Part shown: piece after piece, positions 53,544-60,203 of the stretch
Layout of the letters: each line of letters begins with the position of its first letter
Position numbering within the stretch: position 1 is the first letter of the stretch
Assembly (NCBI RefSeq): GCF_005796185.1
Contig: NZ_VAHM01000001.1
Location: 186,001 to 250,000 of the forward strand
Reading direction: 5' to 3'
Origin: Pseudarthrobacter sp. NamB4
GTDB lineage: Bacteria > Actinomycetota > Actinomycetes > Actinomycetales > Micrococcaceae
DNA: 64,000 bases
Made by a program: the position numbers and the translations under genes
Notes under the pieces: generated by a model
Database searches by the model: none
The model's input: only the letters and a program-made list of their open reading frames with translations
What the model was told of the DNA's origin: nothing

Positions 53544-53716
53544 CGTACACCGAAGCCGAAAAATGGCAGCACAGGGCAGCTATCCGCCAAGGCATTATCT
53601 CCAAGCTTGAAAAGAAGCTAAGCCGGGCAGAAGCCGAAATAGCAGCCCTCAGAACATCTCTGGCAGCCTCTAATGCTCGCCTCGCCATGTATGACCAGCG
53701 AGAGATGGCCGCGTGA
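53540..53716 (+). CDS. Tiny coiled-coil element protein
   Basis: 58 residues, predicted one long helix (ISKLEKKLSRAEAEIAALRT) with an early EKWQHRA motif. ATG overlaps the ATPase stop (ATGA). Unrecognised. It shares the W-x-x-[RM]-A pattern with the next three products. Confidence 0.6.
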   Translation: MTYTEAEKWQHRAAIRQGIISKLEKKLSRAEAEIAALRTSLAASNARLAMYDQREMAA

Positions 53717-53859
53717 AGCTCACCAGGGCCGATCTAGAGAAGCTGTGTGACGCGCTCACCCAAAAGGCCCTTCACGAGCAACTGGAACGCCGTAAATGGC
53801 AGCAAAGGGCCTTAGAGGCCGAGACACGCCTAGCGATCTACGAGGGAGCCGCAGAGTGA
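53713..53859 (+). CDS. Tiny helical element protein
   Basis: 48 residues, starting GTG inside the previous stop (GTGA). Contains RRKWQQRALEAETRLAIYEG, resembling the end of the previous protein (ARLAMYDQRE), which suggests duplication. Function unknown. Confidence 0.55.
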   Translation: MKLTRADLEKLCDALTQKALHEQLERRKWQQRALEAETRLAIYEGAAE

Positions 53860-54044
53860 CCAGGAGCGCCGAGAGCTACGAGTCCGAAATCCGCTACTGG
53901 AAAGAGATGGCCGGCAGGCTCCACCAGCAGATACAAGCACTCAACAACACCCCGGAAACGCACACAGACCGCGGGATGCACCGCGACCCCACAGGCAACC
54001 GAGCAAGCGCACGAGTAGACAGACAACGCAGGAAGAGGAACTGA
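53856..54044 (+). CDS. Small helical element protein with basic tail
   Basis: 62 residues, GTG start overlapping the previous stop. ESEIRYWKEMAGRLHQQIQAL is the helical part; the tail (RVDRQRRKRN) is strongly basic and may bind nucleic acid. Not recognised. Confidence 0.55.
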   Translation: MTRSAESYESEIRYWKEMAGRLHQQIQALNNTPETHTDRGMHRDPTGNRASARVDRQRRKRN

Positions 54045-54045
54045 C

Positions 54046-54249
54046 ATGGCTTACGACCCATACAAAGAATCAGCTACAGATCAGTGGGACTTCATGGCCC
54101 AAGTCGCCATCTGGCGGGAACGAGCAATGCACCAAGCGGAACGCGCCGAACGGTGGAAGCGCATCGCCGAAAACGCCGCCAAAGTACCCGTCAAGGTCCA
54201 GGATCCGGGATCACTTGCCACCGTCCACCAGACGACAGAAGGGCACTAG
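54046..54249 (+). CDS. Small helical element protein
   Basis: 67 residues. MAQVAIWRERAMHQAERAER and RWKRIAEN repeat the W-x-x-R/I-A pattern twice. ATG 54046 follows GAGGAAC and starts one base after the previous stop. Not recognised. Confidence 0.6.
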   Translation: MAYDPYKESATDQWDFMAQVAIWRERAMHQAERAERWKRIAENAAKVPVKVQDPGSLATVHQTTEGH

Positions 54250-54251
54250 CA

Positions 54252-54488
54252 ATGGCGACAGACCCGTACGGCAGGGTATTCCTCGCCACGCCCGACCACC
54301 ACGCCAGGAATCAGCGCGTGGCCGCAACCGTGGAAGCAGTCCCCGCGTTCCAAAAAAGGCCAGACGGCGGAATCGAACACGGCGCCGCTATCTTCTCCCG
54401 CCGCGGACTCATGGCCGTCCTCACCGACGAACAGGCAGTAGCACTCGCTGACGCCCTGCACGACGCAGTCGAATGGCGGCAAGCATGA
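54252..54488 (+). CDS. Small element protein, paralogue of the next
   Basis: 78 residues. The end (AIFSRRGLMAVLTDEQAVAL) aligns in pattern with the next protein (VVVRRGANVRFVIPANEALRL), each followed by a helix rich in Ala and Asp. Probably a beta-hairpin plus helix. ATG 54252 is two codons after the previous stop. Confidence 0.6.
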   Translation: MATDPYGRVFLATPDHHARNQRVAATVEAVPAFQKRPDGGIEHGAAIFSRRGLMAVLTDEQAVALADALHDAVEWRQA

Positions 54489-54709
54489 CAAACCGACCCC
54501 CATTCCAGTCCAAGCGAGAACACTACGCCCGCAACCTGAGCGAAGGCGCCGAACTAGTAGCCGGCCCAGCCTTCCTTACAGGCCCAAACGGACGCGAACC
54601 AGCCGTAGTAGTCAGGCGCGGGGCAAACGTCCGTTTCGTGATTCCCGCCAACGAAGCGCTCCGCCTCGCAACCGAAATAGCAGACGCACTCCAAGGAGAC
54701 CAGGCATGA
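54485..54709 (+). CDS. Small element protein, paralogue of the preceding
   Basis: 74 residues, ATG overlapping the preceding stop (ATGA). PAFLTGPNGREPAVVVRRGA then EALRLATEIADALQGDQA. Pattern-level similarity to the upstream product points to an old tandem duplication. Function unknown. Confidence 0.6.
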   Translation: MTNRPPFQSKREHYARNLSEGAELVAGPAFLTGPNGREPAVVVRRGANVRFVIPANEALRLATEIADALQGDQA

Positions 54710-54939
54710 CCCTCCAGGACGACTTCGCAGCAGCGATTGAACAGCTCGCCGCTGGCAAGCGAGAACAAGCCGCCGCAGCACTGGCAGCCAAAGACGCCGA
54801 ACAGGCAAAGACCGACAGCGCAGCCGACTTCCTCCGGGGACAGTTCGAACTCCTGGACGCGGACGGGCAACCAGCCGAACCGCTGCCCGCGACGGAACCT
54901 GACCCTAACGACATTTTCAACATCCTCCCGAACTTCTAA
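54706..54939 (+). CDS. Small acidic Ala-rich element protein
   Basis: 77 residues: an Ala/Glu helix (AIEQLAAGKREQAAAALAAK) then an acidic Pro-rich tail ending DIFNILPNF. AAGGAG precedes the overlapping ATG. The tail resembles scaffold or interaction tails, but no family is recognised. Confidence 0.6.
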   Translation: MTLQDDFAAAIEQLAAGKREQAAAALAAKDAEQAKTDSAADFLRGQFELLDADGQPAEPLPATEPDPNDIFNILPNF

Positions 54940-54950
54940 GGAAACGCATT

Positions 54951-55799
54951 ATGGCTATCGCTACTGAACCGCTCTACAACCGCTACCCGACCTCTGAACA
55001 CACCCACCTGGACACCCTTGTCCGGACGTACCACGCCGCGGGCCTCACACCGCCCACCCTCGCAGTCGGGATCCGGGACCGCATCAACAGCGCACCCACC
55101 GTCCACCAGGTAGCCGCCGAACTCGCAGACCAGGCACTCACCACCACCAACCCGGACGAATGGTACGAGGAAGCCCTCGACCGGCTCCGCACCGCACAGG
55201 CAGCAGAAGCGCTCACCAAAGCGTTCAACACCAACTACCAGGACGCCGTACGCCGTCACGTACCGGCCTTGCAGGCCCAGGCAGCAGAAGACCTAACCCC
55301 CGTGTTCAACAAGCACGCTAAGGCCCTCACAGCCGCCGCTAAGAAGCTCCCCGCTACTAAGCCGCTGGACATGGCAGCGAACGTGGAAGCGGACACCGCA
55401 GCGGAATACAAGACCGCACGCACTGCACTGGCCATGCTTGGCACTATCGCCAGCATCTACACCGCCGCTGTACCAGGAGAAGTGCCTGTAGCGCTCAACA
55501 GGCTGCTCCCTGTCGTTCACCTGCCCGCAGCCGTGAAGGAACAGGTAGCACGCAGCATGGGCGAATCAGTGAAGGTACTCAACGAGTCCAGCCTCACCGG
55601 CACGCGCGCTATCCGTCAGCTCGCCGCCGATGCGAAGGAAGACATCGACCTTGCACTCATCAACGTGGCTCGCGGCCACTACGAAGGCGTGACCCTTGCA
55701 GTCGCAACACCCGACGAACTGCGGGAACGGCGCAGGACCGCAACCACAGCGCACCAGCGTGAACAGGTCGCTGAAGGCCCCCGCGTCTACGTCCGCTAA
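54951..55799 (+). CDS. 282-residue element protein, unknown
   Basis: Helical, Ala-rich, without membrane segment or signal. N-terminus TEPLYNRYPTSEHTHLDTLV, then a helix-rich body (DEWYEEALDRLRTAQAAEAL, AKALTAAAKKLPATKPLD) and a basic end (LRERRRTATTAHQREQV). The largest unknown of the element. The position between the small-gene run and the HNH gene resembles early or regulatory genes of actinophages, but I cannot assign a role. ATG 54951 follows AAGGAAA. The 194 bp after it hold a GC-rich hairpin (55811-55843) and a terminator. Confidence 0.65.
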   Translation: MAIATEPLYNRYPTSEHTHLDTLVRTYHAAGLTPPTLAVGIRDRINSAPTVHQVAAELADQALTTTNPDEWYEEALDRLRTAQAAEALTKAFNTNYQDAVRRHVPALQAQAAEDLTPVFNKHAKALTAAAKKLPATKPLDMAANVEADTAAEYKTARTALAMLGTIASIYTAAVPGEVPVALNRLLPVVHLPAAVKEQVARSMGESVKVLNESSLTGTRAIRQLAADAKEDIDLALINVARGHYEGVTLAVATPDELRERRRTATTAHQREQVAEGPRVYVR

Positions 55800-55942
55800 C
55801 GGGGATCCGTGCCTCTCCACTCCGCTCAGAGGGGTGGGGAGGCAATCCGGGGTCCCGCCGGGTGTGCCCCCTCGGACATAGGCACAAGGATATCCCCCCG
55901 AGCTTCGATTTTCCGCAGCAACAGGAATCAAACCCCAGTTTT

Positions 55943-55970
55943 AGGCCCTTTAGGGGGCCTTTTTTGTACC
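55943..55970 (+). terminator. Rho-independent terminator
   Basis: GGCCC-TTTAG-GGGGCC followed by TTTTTT. It ends the transcript that begins before the ATPase gene and lies just ahead of the HNH gene. Confidence 0.8.
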
Positions 55971-55993
55971 TATTTTCAGGAGGCATCTTTGTC

Positions 55994-56329
55994 GTGAAGC
56001 AGTACAGGAATGACCGTACTTATGTGCGGCAGCGTGAGGCGCTAAAGCGTCAATATGAGCGCGAGAAATTGCCGTGCGCTGGATGTGGTGGCCCGTTTCT
56101 CTGGGAGTTCGAGAATAGGAAGCTTTACCCGGACTTTTGGAAAGACGCCCGGAGTTTTACCGCTGACCATATCGAATCGGTGAACACTGGCGGGCGTATG
56201 GCTCCCGGTGTAGCGGGGCTCCGGGGAATGCACCGGGGCTGTAACTCTGCCCGCGGCGACGGAACCAGGGAACGGAAGCGGAAACCACCGGAAGATAGGC
56301 CCCCGATACGCACTAGCCGGCAGTGGTAG
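55994..56329 (+). CDS. HNH endonuclease
   Basis: 111 residues. Zinc knuckle CAGC near the start, TADHIESVNTGGRMAPG (the His of HNH after Asp), and RGMHRGCNSARGD (second His and Asn). Phage HNH enzymes of this size usually sit beside the terminase genes and help cut or package DNA at cos ends. GTG 55994 lies ten bases after AGGAGG at 55978-55983. Here no terminase follows, so its partner may be supplied by another phage or be lost. Confidence 0.85.
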   Translation: MKQYRNDRTYVRQREALKRQYEREKLPCAGCGGPFLWEFENRKLYPDFWKDARSFTADHIESVNTGGRMAPGVAGLRGMHRGCNSARGDGTRERKRKPPEDRPPIRTSRQW

Positions 56330-56348
56330 CCCGTGTGGAAAAAAGCCC

Positions 56349-56435
56349 ATGAGTGAACACTGCGCCAATGTCGAGGAAGGCGCTGAAACGGGCGCCGCGG
56401 AACTCCTCCCCACTCCATTGCTCATAACTGAATAG
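56349..56435 (+). CDS. Possible 28-residue ORF after the HNH gene
   Basis: ATG 56349 to TAG 56433-56435, product MSEHCANVEEGAETGAAELL followed by PTPLLITE. No clear RBS. It occupies the place where small-terminase genes start in related phages and could be the head of a deleted gene. Confidence 0.25.
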   Translation: MSEHCANVEEGAETGAAELLPTPLLITE

Positions 56436-56446
56436 CAGTTTTTATA

Positions 56447-56474
56447 GCAGCCCGCTTTTGGCGGGTTTTTTTGT
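56447..56474 (+). terminator. Rho-independent terminator
   Basis: AGCCCGC-TTTTG-GCGGG followed by TTTTTTT. Ends the HNH transcript and precedes the small tail-region gene. Confidence 0.8.
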
Positions 56475-56501
56475 ACCCAAAAACCGGAAGGACAAGCCGT
56501 T

Positions 56502-56588
56502 ATGGCAGTCGGAATCGTGTTCGGAGACCCGAACGAAGACGAAGAAATCACCAGGGAAGTGACCACTATCGAAGACCAGGAGAACTAA
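56502..56588 (+). CDS. 28-residue acidic protein before the tail gene
   Basis: ATG 56502 after GGAAGG. Product begins MAVGIVFGDPNEDEEITRE and is rich in Glu/Asp. Ends two bases before the tail-protein start. Unknown; presumably of phage origin. Confidence 0.45.
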   Translation: MAVGIVFGDPNEDEEITREVTTIEDQEN

Positions 56589-56590
56589 CT

Positions 56591-56737
56591 ATGGCTTATA
56601 CGTTTGAACCTTTGTTTGCGGCGGACCCGAGCAATCCGAGTATGGTTGCCGCTGACGCGAGTATCACCATTTTTGATCCCGCGGACCCGAACAAGGTGCA
56701 GGGTTCACCGGTTACCTCACGTCGTATGAGGGGTTGA
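56591..56737 (+). pseudogene. N-terminal fragment of the tail-spike protein
   Basis: 48 codons from ATG 56591 (AGGAG upstream): AYTFEPLFAADPSNPSMVAA, DASITIFDPADPNKV, then a change to nonsense (SPVTSRRMRG-stop). In the other frame the bases 56704-56736 read FTGYLTSYEGL and run on into the long beta-helix ORF. The natural protein is therefore one chain; an internal deletion with a frame change lies near 56690-56703. Confidence 0.7.
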
Positions 56738-58653
56738 AGGCTGCTGTTATTGCGGCTGAGCAGGCGGCGTCCTCGTCTGCTGCTTCCGCTTCTAGTGCGG
56801 CGGCTCTGGTTGGTGCTCCTGCTGATCCGGCTATCGCTGCGGCTGTTAGTGGTTCGAGCACCGAGACCAGGGCCGCCCTGGATGGTCGTTACGCGTCCCT
56901 TGACTCTCAGGGCCGGCAGCCTGTCCGTAAGGGCGAGTTGTTCGTTAGCGTCAAGGATTTCGGTGCTGTTGGTGATGGTGTAGCTGATGACACCACAGCA
57001 TGCCAGGCAGCGATTAACTCTGCTGCGGGTCACGCTGTGCGGTTCCCTGCCGGCACCTTCAAGACGGCCCAACTGAATATCCCGAGCAACACGACGGTCA
57101 TCCTTGACGGTGGGGCTGTGATCCAGCACAACAACACCGGGGCAGTTCTGCGGGCGAGCGGGGTGCAGTCAGCAATGAAGACCGCACTGACTGTCACGGC
57201 TGGTTCCGGCGCCTTCATCATCACTGCGCCAGGGCACGGGCTTGTGGCGGGGGACATGTTCCGCCTTGGGTCAAACAAAGTCTTCGACGCTTCTTCTACC
57301 GGCACTAAGTACGGGGAGCTGTGCATCGTGGATACGGTGAGCGGCGACAACATCACCGCCACCACTCCCATCGCAGGCGCAGGTTATGACCCGGCAGACG
57401 GGGCCTACGTTCAGAAGATCACGCCGGTAACCAACATCAACATCCTCGGACCAGGCACGATCCGGGGTATGAAATCCGCAGCTATGGGCCAGTACGGCAT
57501 CGATGTCCTCATGGGCCGCAATATCCTCATATCAGGGGTGCGGACGGAGAATATCGACCGCCGGCACATCTACATCTCGGACAGCATCAACGTCTGGGTG
57601 GAGCACTGCGTGATCAAGTGGGCGGTGGACAACACTATGGCTTACGGGCTTTCATTCGCTAACGCGGTCCAGGACAGTGGGGCGCGGTTCAATGACCTGG
57701 ATTACGTGCGCCATGCTTTCACCACGAACAACGAAAGCGCCTACCCCGGAATCCCTCGCCGGATCCTGTTCAGCAACAACACCGTGCGGAGCACATCAAA
57801 GGCCCTAGGCGGTTCGATGGCCGGTGGGGACGCTATCGACTCCCACACGGCTGCTGAAGACATTTGGATCGAACACAACAATGTCCTCAGCTCCAGCGGG
57901 CAGGGAATCAATGTGGAGTGCCGTACCGGGCGGATCATCGGGAACAAGATCAGGAACACTGCCTCTTACGGGATCAGTGTGCACAACGAATCCGATTTGC
58001 CGGGCCGCATTGCAGTCCTTGATAACGAGGTGCGCCGTGGCGGAAACACTGGCATCTATGTCAGGGCCGGCCTTCGTGGGACGACGGCAACGTATGAGTA
58101 CATCAACGTGTCCAACAATGTGGTGGCTGACATCACGGGCAATGGTGTAGCGATCGGCGCCGCTTCCGCCACGACTTCCCCGCAGCTTGGCATCACCGCC
58201 ACAGGTAACACCGCGATCAGGGCCAGCGGGAACTACGCGCTGTTCATTACTAACGCATCAGGCGTGACAGCGGCTAACAATAAGGGCGTCGGTGGGGCAA
58301 CTGCGGTTTCCATCACCGATTCTGCCCCGGTGGTTGCTGGTGATGATCCGGGCTATTTGTTCCGCGGTATTGTTTCGGATGCTGTGACGGTCACGCCGGC
58401 CGCAAAGTATCTGGTGGTGGATACCGAGGGTGGGACTGCTACAGATAACCTGACCACGATCAGCGGCGGTTCAAAGGGGCAGGTTATCTCGGTTCGCACG
58501 CTCGCGAACGCCCGTGACGTGGCGGTACTGGGAACAGGGAATATTCGAATAGTTTCGGCTATCACCTTGGACGCTGCCAGGGACTCGATCACGCTGGGTT
58601 ATGACGGGACTAACTGGATAGAACAAGCACGCGCCGACTTCCCCGCAGCGTAG
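56734..58653 (+). CDS. Beta-helix tail-spike-like protein, main part
   Basis: 639 residues from a TTG at 56734; the true N-terminus is the fragment at 56591. A helical collar (AAVIAAEQAASSSAASASSA) is followed by LFVSVKDFGAVGDGVADDTT, the opening motif of Pectate_lyase_3 / right-handed beta-helix phage tail proteins, then many beta-helix turns (NNTVRSTSKALGG, NNVLSSSGQGINVE, NKIRNTASYGISVHN). Such proteins bind or cut surface polysaccharide on the host. It may still be translated by reinitiation, because the TTG overlaps the stop of the fragment (TTGA). Confidence 0.75.
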   Translation: MKAAVIAAEQAASSSAASASSAAALVGAPADPAIAAAVSGSSTETRAALDGRYASLDSQGRQPVRKGELFVSVKDFGAVGDGVADDTTACQAAINSAAGHAVRFPAGTFKTAQLNIPSNTTVILDGGAVIQHNNTGAVLRASGVQSAMKTALTVTAGSGAFIITAPGHGLVAGDMFRLGSNKVFDASSTGTKYGELCIVDTVSGDNITATTPIAGAGYDPADGAYVQKITPVTNINILGPGTIRGMKSAAMGQYGIDVLMGRNILISGVRTENIDRRHIYISDSINVWVEHCVIKWAVDNTMAYGLSFANAVQDSGARFNDLDYVRHAFTTNNESAYPGIPRRILFSNNTVRSTSKALGGSMAGGDAIDSHTAAEDIWIEHNNVLSSSGQGINVECRTGRIIGNKIRNTASYGISVHNESDLPGRIAVLDNEVRRGGNTGIYVRAGLRGTTATYEYINVSNNVVADITGNGVAIGAASATTSPQLGITATGNTAIRASGNYALFITNASGVTAANNKGVGGATAVSITDSAPVVAGDDPGYLFRGIVSDAVTVTPAAKYLVVDTEGGTATDNLTTISGGSKGQVISVRTLANARDVAVLGTGNIRIVSAITLDAARDSITLGYDGTNWIEQARADFPAA

Positions 58654-58660
58654 GAAAACA

Positions 58661-58697
58661 GCCCCGGCTGGTCATTGCGACTGGCCGGGGCATTCTT
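58661..58697. terminator. Terminator after the tail-spike gene
   Basis: GCCCCGGC-t-GGTC, short loop, GAC-t-GGCCGGGGC then ATTCTT. Lies between this gene and a convergent small gene. Confidence 0.75.
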
Positions 58698-58701
58698 GGC
58701 A

Positions 58702-58881
58702 TTAGTGGTTGGGCTCGTTGGCCAGGGTGTCGATGTCGTAGGGGTCGTATTCGGCGTTGTCCCGGATAGTTTCCAACTCCCACTCCTCGGACGCTTCGGT
58801 TGGTGGAACTCGGACCGGATTGCGGTTGCCGTTTTCGTCGTACTCCGGGTAGGCCGCGGGTTTGTTCTCTGGTTCAGTCAT
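58702..58881 (-). CDS. Small acidic element protein
   Basis: 59 residues from ATG 58879-58881. Pro/Glu/Asn-rich and disordered (TEPENKPAAYPEYDENGNRN, then EEWELETIRDNAEYDPYDID). Small acidic proteins of this kind are common at phage genome ends. Function unknown. The opposite strand is open but less plausible. Confidence 0.55.
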   Translation of the reverse strand: MTEPENKPAAYPEYDENGNRNPVRVPPTEASEEWELETIRDNAEYDPYDIDTLANEPNH

Positions 58882-58928
58882 GGCCTCATCATAGGGTCCT
58901 GTCTTACCCCCGCTTTACAGTCGTCCGT

Positions 58929-59102
58929 ATGGTGAAGTTTGACCCGGAAGGGTTCGCAGCGATGATGGCACGGATAAACGCGGAAGATCGGGAAGCGGAG
59001 CGGCAAGCTGCTGTAGTGCGTTCCCCGTTCGAGGACTTGGAACCGGATTACGAGTACACGGCTGGCTTAGGTTCTCCCGCACTGAGGCCCCCCTTCGGTT
59101 AA
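58929..59102 (+). CDS. Small element protein
   Basis: 57 residues, ATG 58929: VKFDPEGFAAMMARINAEDR and acidic middle (FEDLEPDYEYT). No family recognised. No good RBS, but the -10-like TAGGGT at 58885-58890 and position support it weakly. A hairpin (59084-59114, CCCCCC/GGGGGG) overlaps its stop. Confidence 0.45.
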   Translation: MVKFDPEGFAAMMARINAEDREAERQAAVVRSPFEDLEPDYEYTAGLGSPALRPPFG

Positions 59103-59114
59103 TTAGGGGGGCTC
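59084..59114. terminator. C6/G6 hairpin overlapping a stop codon
   Basis: GAGGCCCCCC, twelve-base loop containing TTAATTA, GGGGGGCTC. No T tract follows. Confidence 0.4.
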
Positions 59115-59188
59115 GTTGTAGCGGCACGGCACTAAAATTGCTGCACGGTCTCGTCATTACCCGCAATCCTCCAATGAAGGAGAGTCCA

Positions 59189-59398
59189 ATGCGTAAGTCC
59201 ATTGCATCCGCAGCCGTAGTTCTAGCAGCGCTCACGTCCGCGCCGGCCGCCCAAGCTGCAAGCGAAAGGCCCCGACCGCTGCCACCTACATCCCCGCCCG
59301 GGCTAGAACAGAGCGGCGTGGACCGGCCGGAGGAGTCCATCACTCCCAGGACGGGCAATCAGAACAGGTTCGATCACGGCAACAAGCCTGTCAGGTGA
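59189..59398 (+). CDS. Small secreted Pro-rich protein
   Basis: 69 residues with a signal peptide (MRKSIASAAVVLAALTSAPA, cleavage after AAQAA or ASA) and a mature part of about 45 residues rich in Pro, Arg, Glu and Asn, no Cys. ATG 59189 follows AAGGAGAG. Being the only predicted secreted product of the element, it could act on the host surface or as a lysogeny-conversion product (inference). Confidence 0.6.
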   Translation: MRKSIASAAVVLAALTSAPAAQAASERPRPLPPTSPPGLEQSGVDRPEESITPRTGNQNRFDHGNKPVR

Positions 59399-59418
59399 TG
59401 CACCTTGCCTAGACGAAG

Positions 59419-59455
59419 AAACCCCCGTCAGTCATCACGGCTGGCGGGGGTTTTC
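59419..59455. terminator. Bidirectional terminator
   Basis: AAACCCCCGTCAG, nine-base loop, CTGGCGGGGGTTTTCC. Between the secreted-protein gene and the convergent HTH gene. Confidence 0.85.
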
Positions 59456-59468
59456 CTTGTTTCGTGGC

Positions 59469-59705
59469 TTATACGGCGTCCATTGCCCTTACTTCTGCCC
59501 GCTTCTGTTCAAGCAGGTTGAGGCGGGCCAGTTGCTCATCCGGGCCGGCGTTCATAATCCTGTTGATACCTGCCATGTCTGATGCTGTGAAGCTGATGTT
59601 CAAGCCCTGGCGCTGGTGCGGCCAGGACGGCAGTTCGCGGAATGCCTGGCTGCGGCTGATACCGAAATGGCGTGCGACATCGGACATGGTGAAAGTGGTG
59701 CTCAT
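59469..59705 (-). CDS. Helix-turn-helix protein, candidate directionality factor
   Basis: 78 residues. FTMSDVARHFGISRSQAFRE is an HTH; LNISFTASDMAGINRIMNAG and a helical end follow. ATG 59703-59705 begins the domain; the frame is open 11 codons further without RBS. Small HTH or unrelated proteins at the end opposite to int often act as recombination directionality factors for serine integrases, or as repressors. Which one is not decided by sequence. Confidence 0.6.
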   Translation of the reverse strand: MSTTFTMSDVARHFGISRSQAFRELPSWPHQRQGLNISFTASDMAGINRIMNAGPDEQLARLNLLEQKRAEVRAMDAV

Positions 59706-59785
59706 TATGTGTCCCCCCAATGGGATTGTGTGGTGCAACAGGTAGAGACCAATCGAATCCCGTTGCTTGAATTATGGCAGGCCGG

Positions 59786-59968
59786 TTAGTTGATTACGCG
59801 CAGGCCCTCGGGGTGGAGTTGCTGGCGGTCACCGTTGGCGAACGTGACCCACACGCCGCCTTTGGTTACCCGCCAGACTTTCCCTACAGGCCCGTCAGTC
59901 TTGCCGTACATGCCGACGTACTGGACCCGCTTCCCCGCAAACGTTGCTTTGAGCTGATCTAGCGTCAT
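59786..59968 (-). CDS. Small beta-rich element protein
   Basis: 60 residues: LKATFAGKRVQYVGMYGKTD, then GKVWRVTKGGVWVTFANGD, the look of an SH3-like barrel. AGGGA precedes ATG 59966-59968. It starts 68 bp from the right att site. Unknown function. Confidence 0.55.
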   Translation of the reverse strand: MTLDQLKATFAGKRVQYVGMYGKTDGPVGKVWRVTKGGVWVTFANGDRQQLHPEGLRVIN

Positions 59969-60035
59969 CGGATGTCCCTAACCGTTGTCCCTGCCCTTCC
60001 CCTCGTGGGGAAGTAACCACAACGATGCACCATTG

Positions 60036-60045
60036 TGGTGCCACT
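60036..60045 (+). repeat. attR core, TGGTGCCACT
   Basis: Right copy of the direct repeat. To its right the tadC frame resumes at once (GTT TTT GGC GTG). Confidence 0.85.
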
Positions 60046-60121
60046 TGTTTTTGGCGTGCTCCCGCTGACCGTGGTGTTCGCGGTTTTTCCGGGAATCGTA
60101 GCCATCAACTTCGGCCTTTAA
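60046..60121 (+). pseudogene. tadC: Detached C-terminal codons of tadC
   Basis: In the tadC frame this reads VFGVLPLTVVFAVFPGIVAI then NFGL-stop (TAA 60119-60121), the terminal membrane helix that TadC proteins carry. It has no start signal here and is not expressed as a protein while the element is present. Excision between the two repeats would restore the full gene. Confidence 0.88.
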
Positions 60122-60203
60122 GGGGCGCCATCGTGGATCCCTGCATAAGAGGCAGTTCAAAGACAAGGCAGTACAAAGAACCGAATCAGGAAAAGGACGG
60201 CAC

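Larger units (their letters stand above)
50182..60045. mobile_element. Serine-integrase element (prophage remnant or phage-satellite-like), 9.86 kb
   Basis: Bounded by the 10-bp direct repeat TGGTGCCACT (50182-50191 and 60036-60045), one copy being part of tadC. A large serine integrase begins 24 bp inside the left repeat. Contents in order: integrase, a 519-bp noncoding control region, a small ORF, an AAA/RecA-like ATPase, seven tiny genes, a 282-residue unknown, HNH endonuclease, a broken beta-helix tail protein, and small genes of both strands at the right end. Codon use shifts from the host (many CTA, GTA, AGG, ATA). No recognised terminase, portal, capsid, tape measure, lysin or repressor. 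Borders are exact to within the 10-bp repeat. Confidence 0.9.

Noticed and set aside
50182..60045. tRNA or tmRNA attachment site for the element
   Set aside because: No tRNA-like sequence at either end; the repeat lies in tadC.
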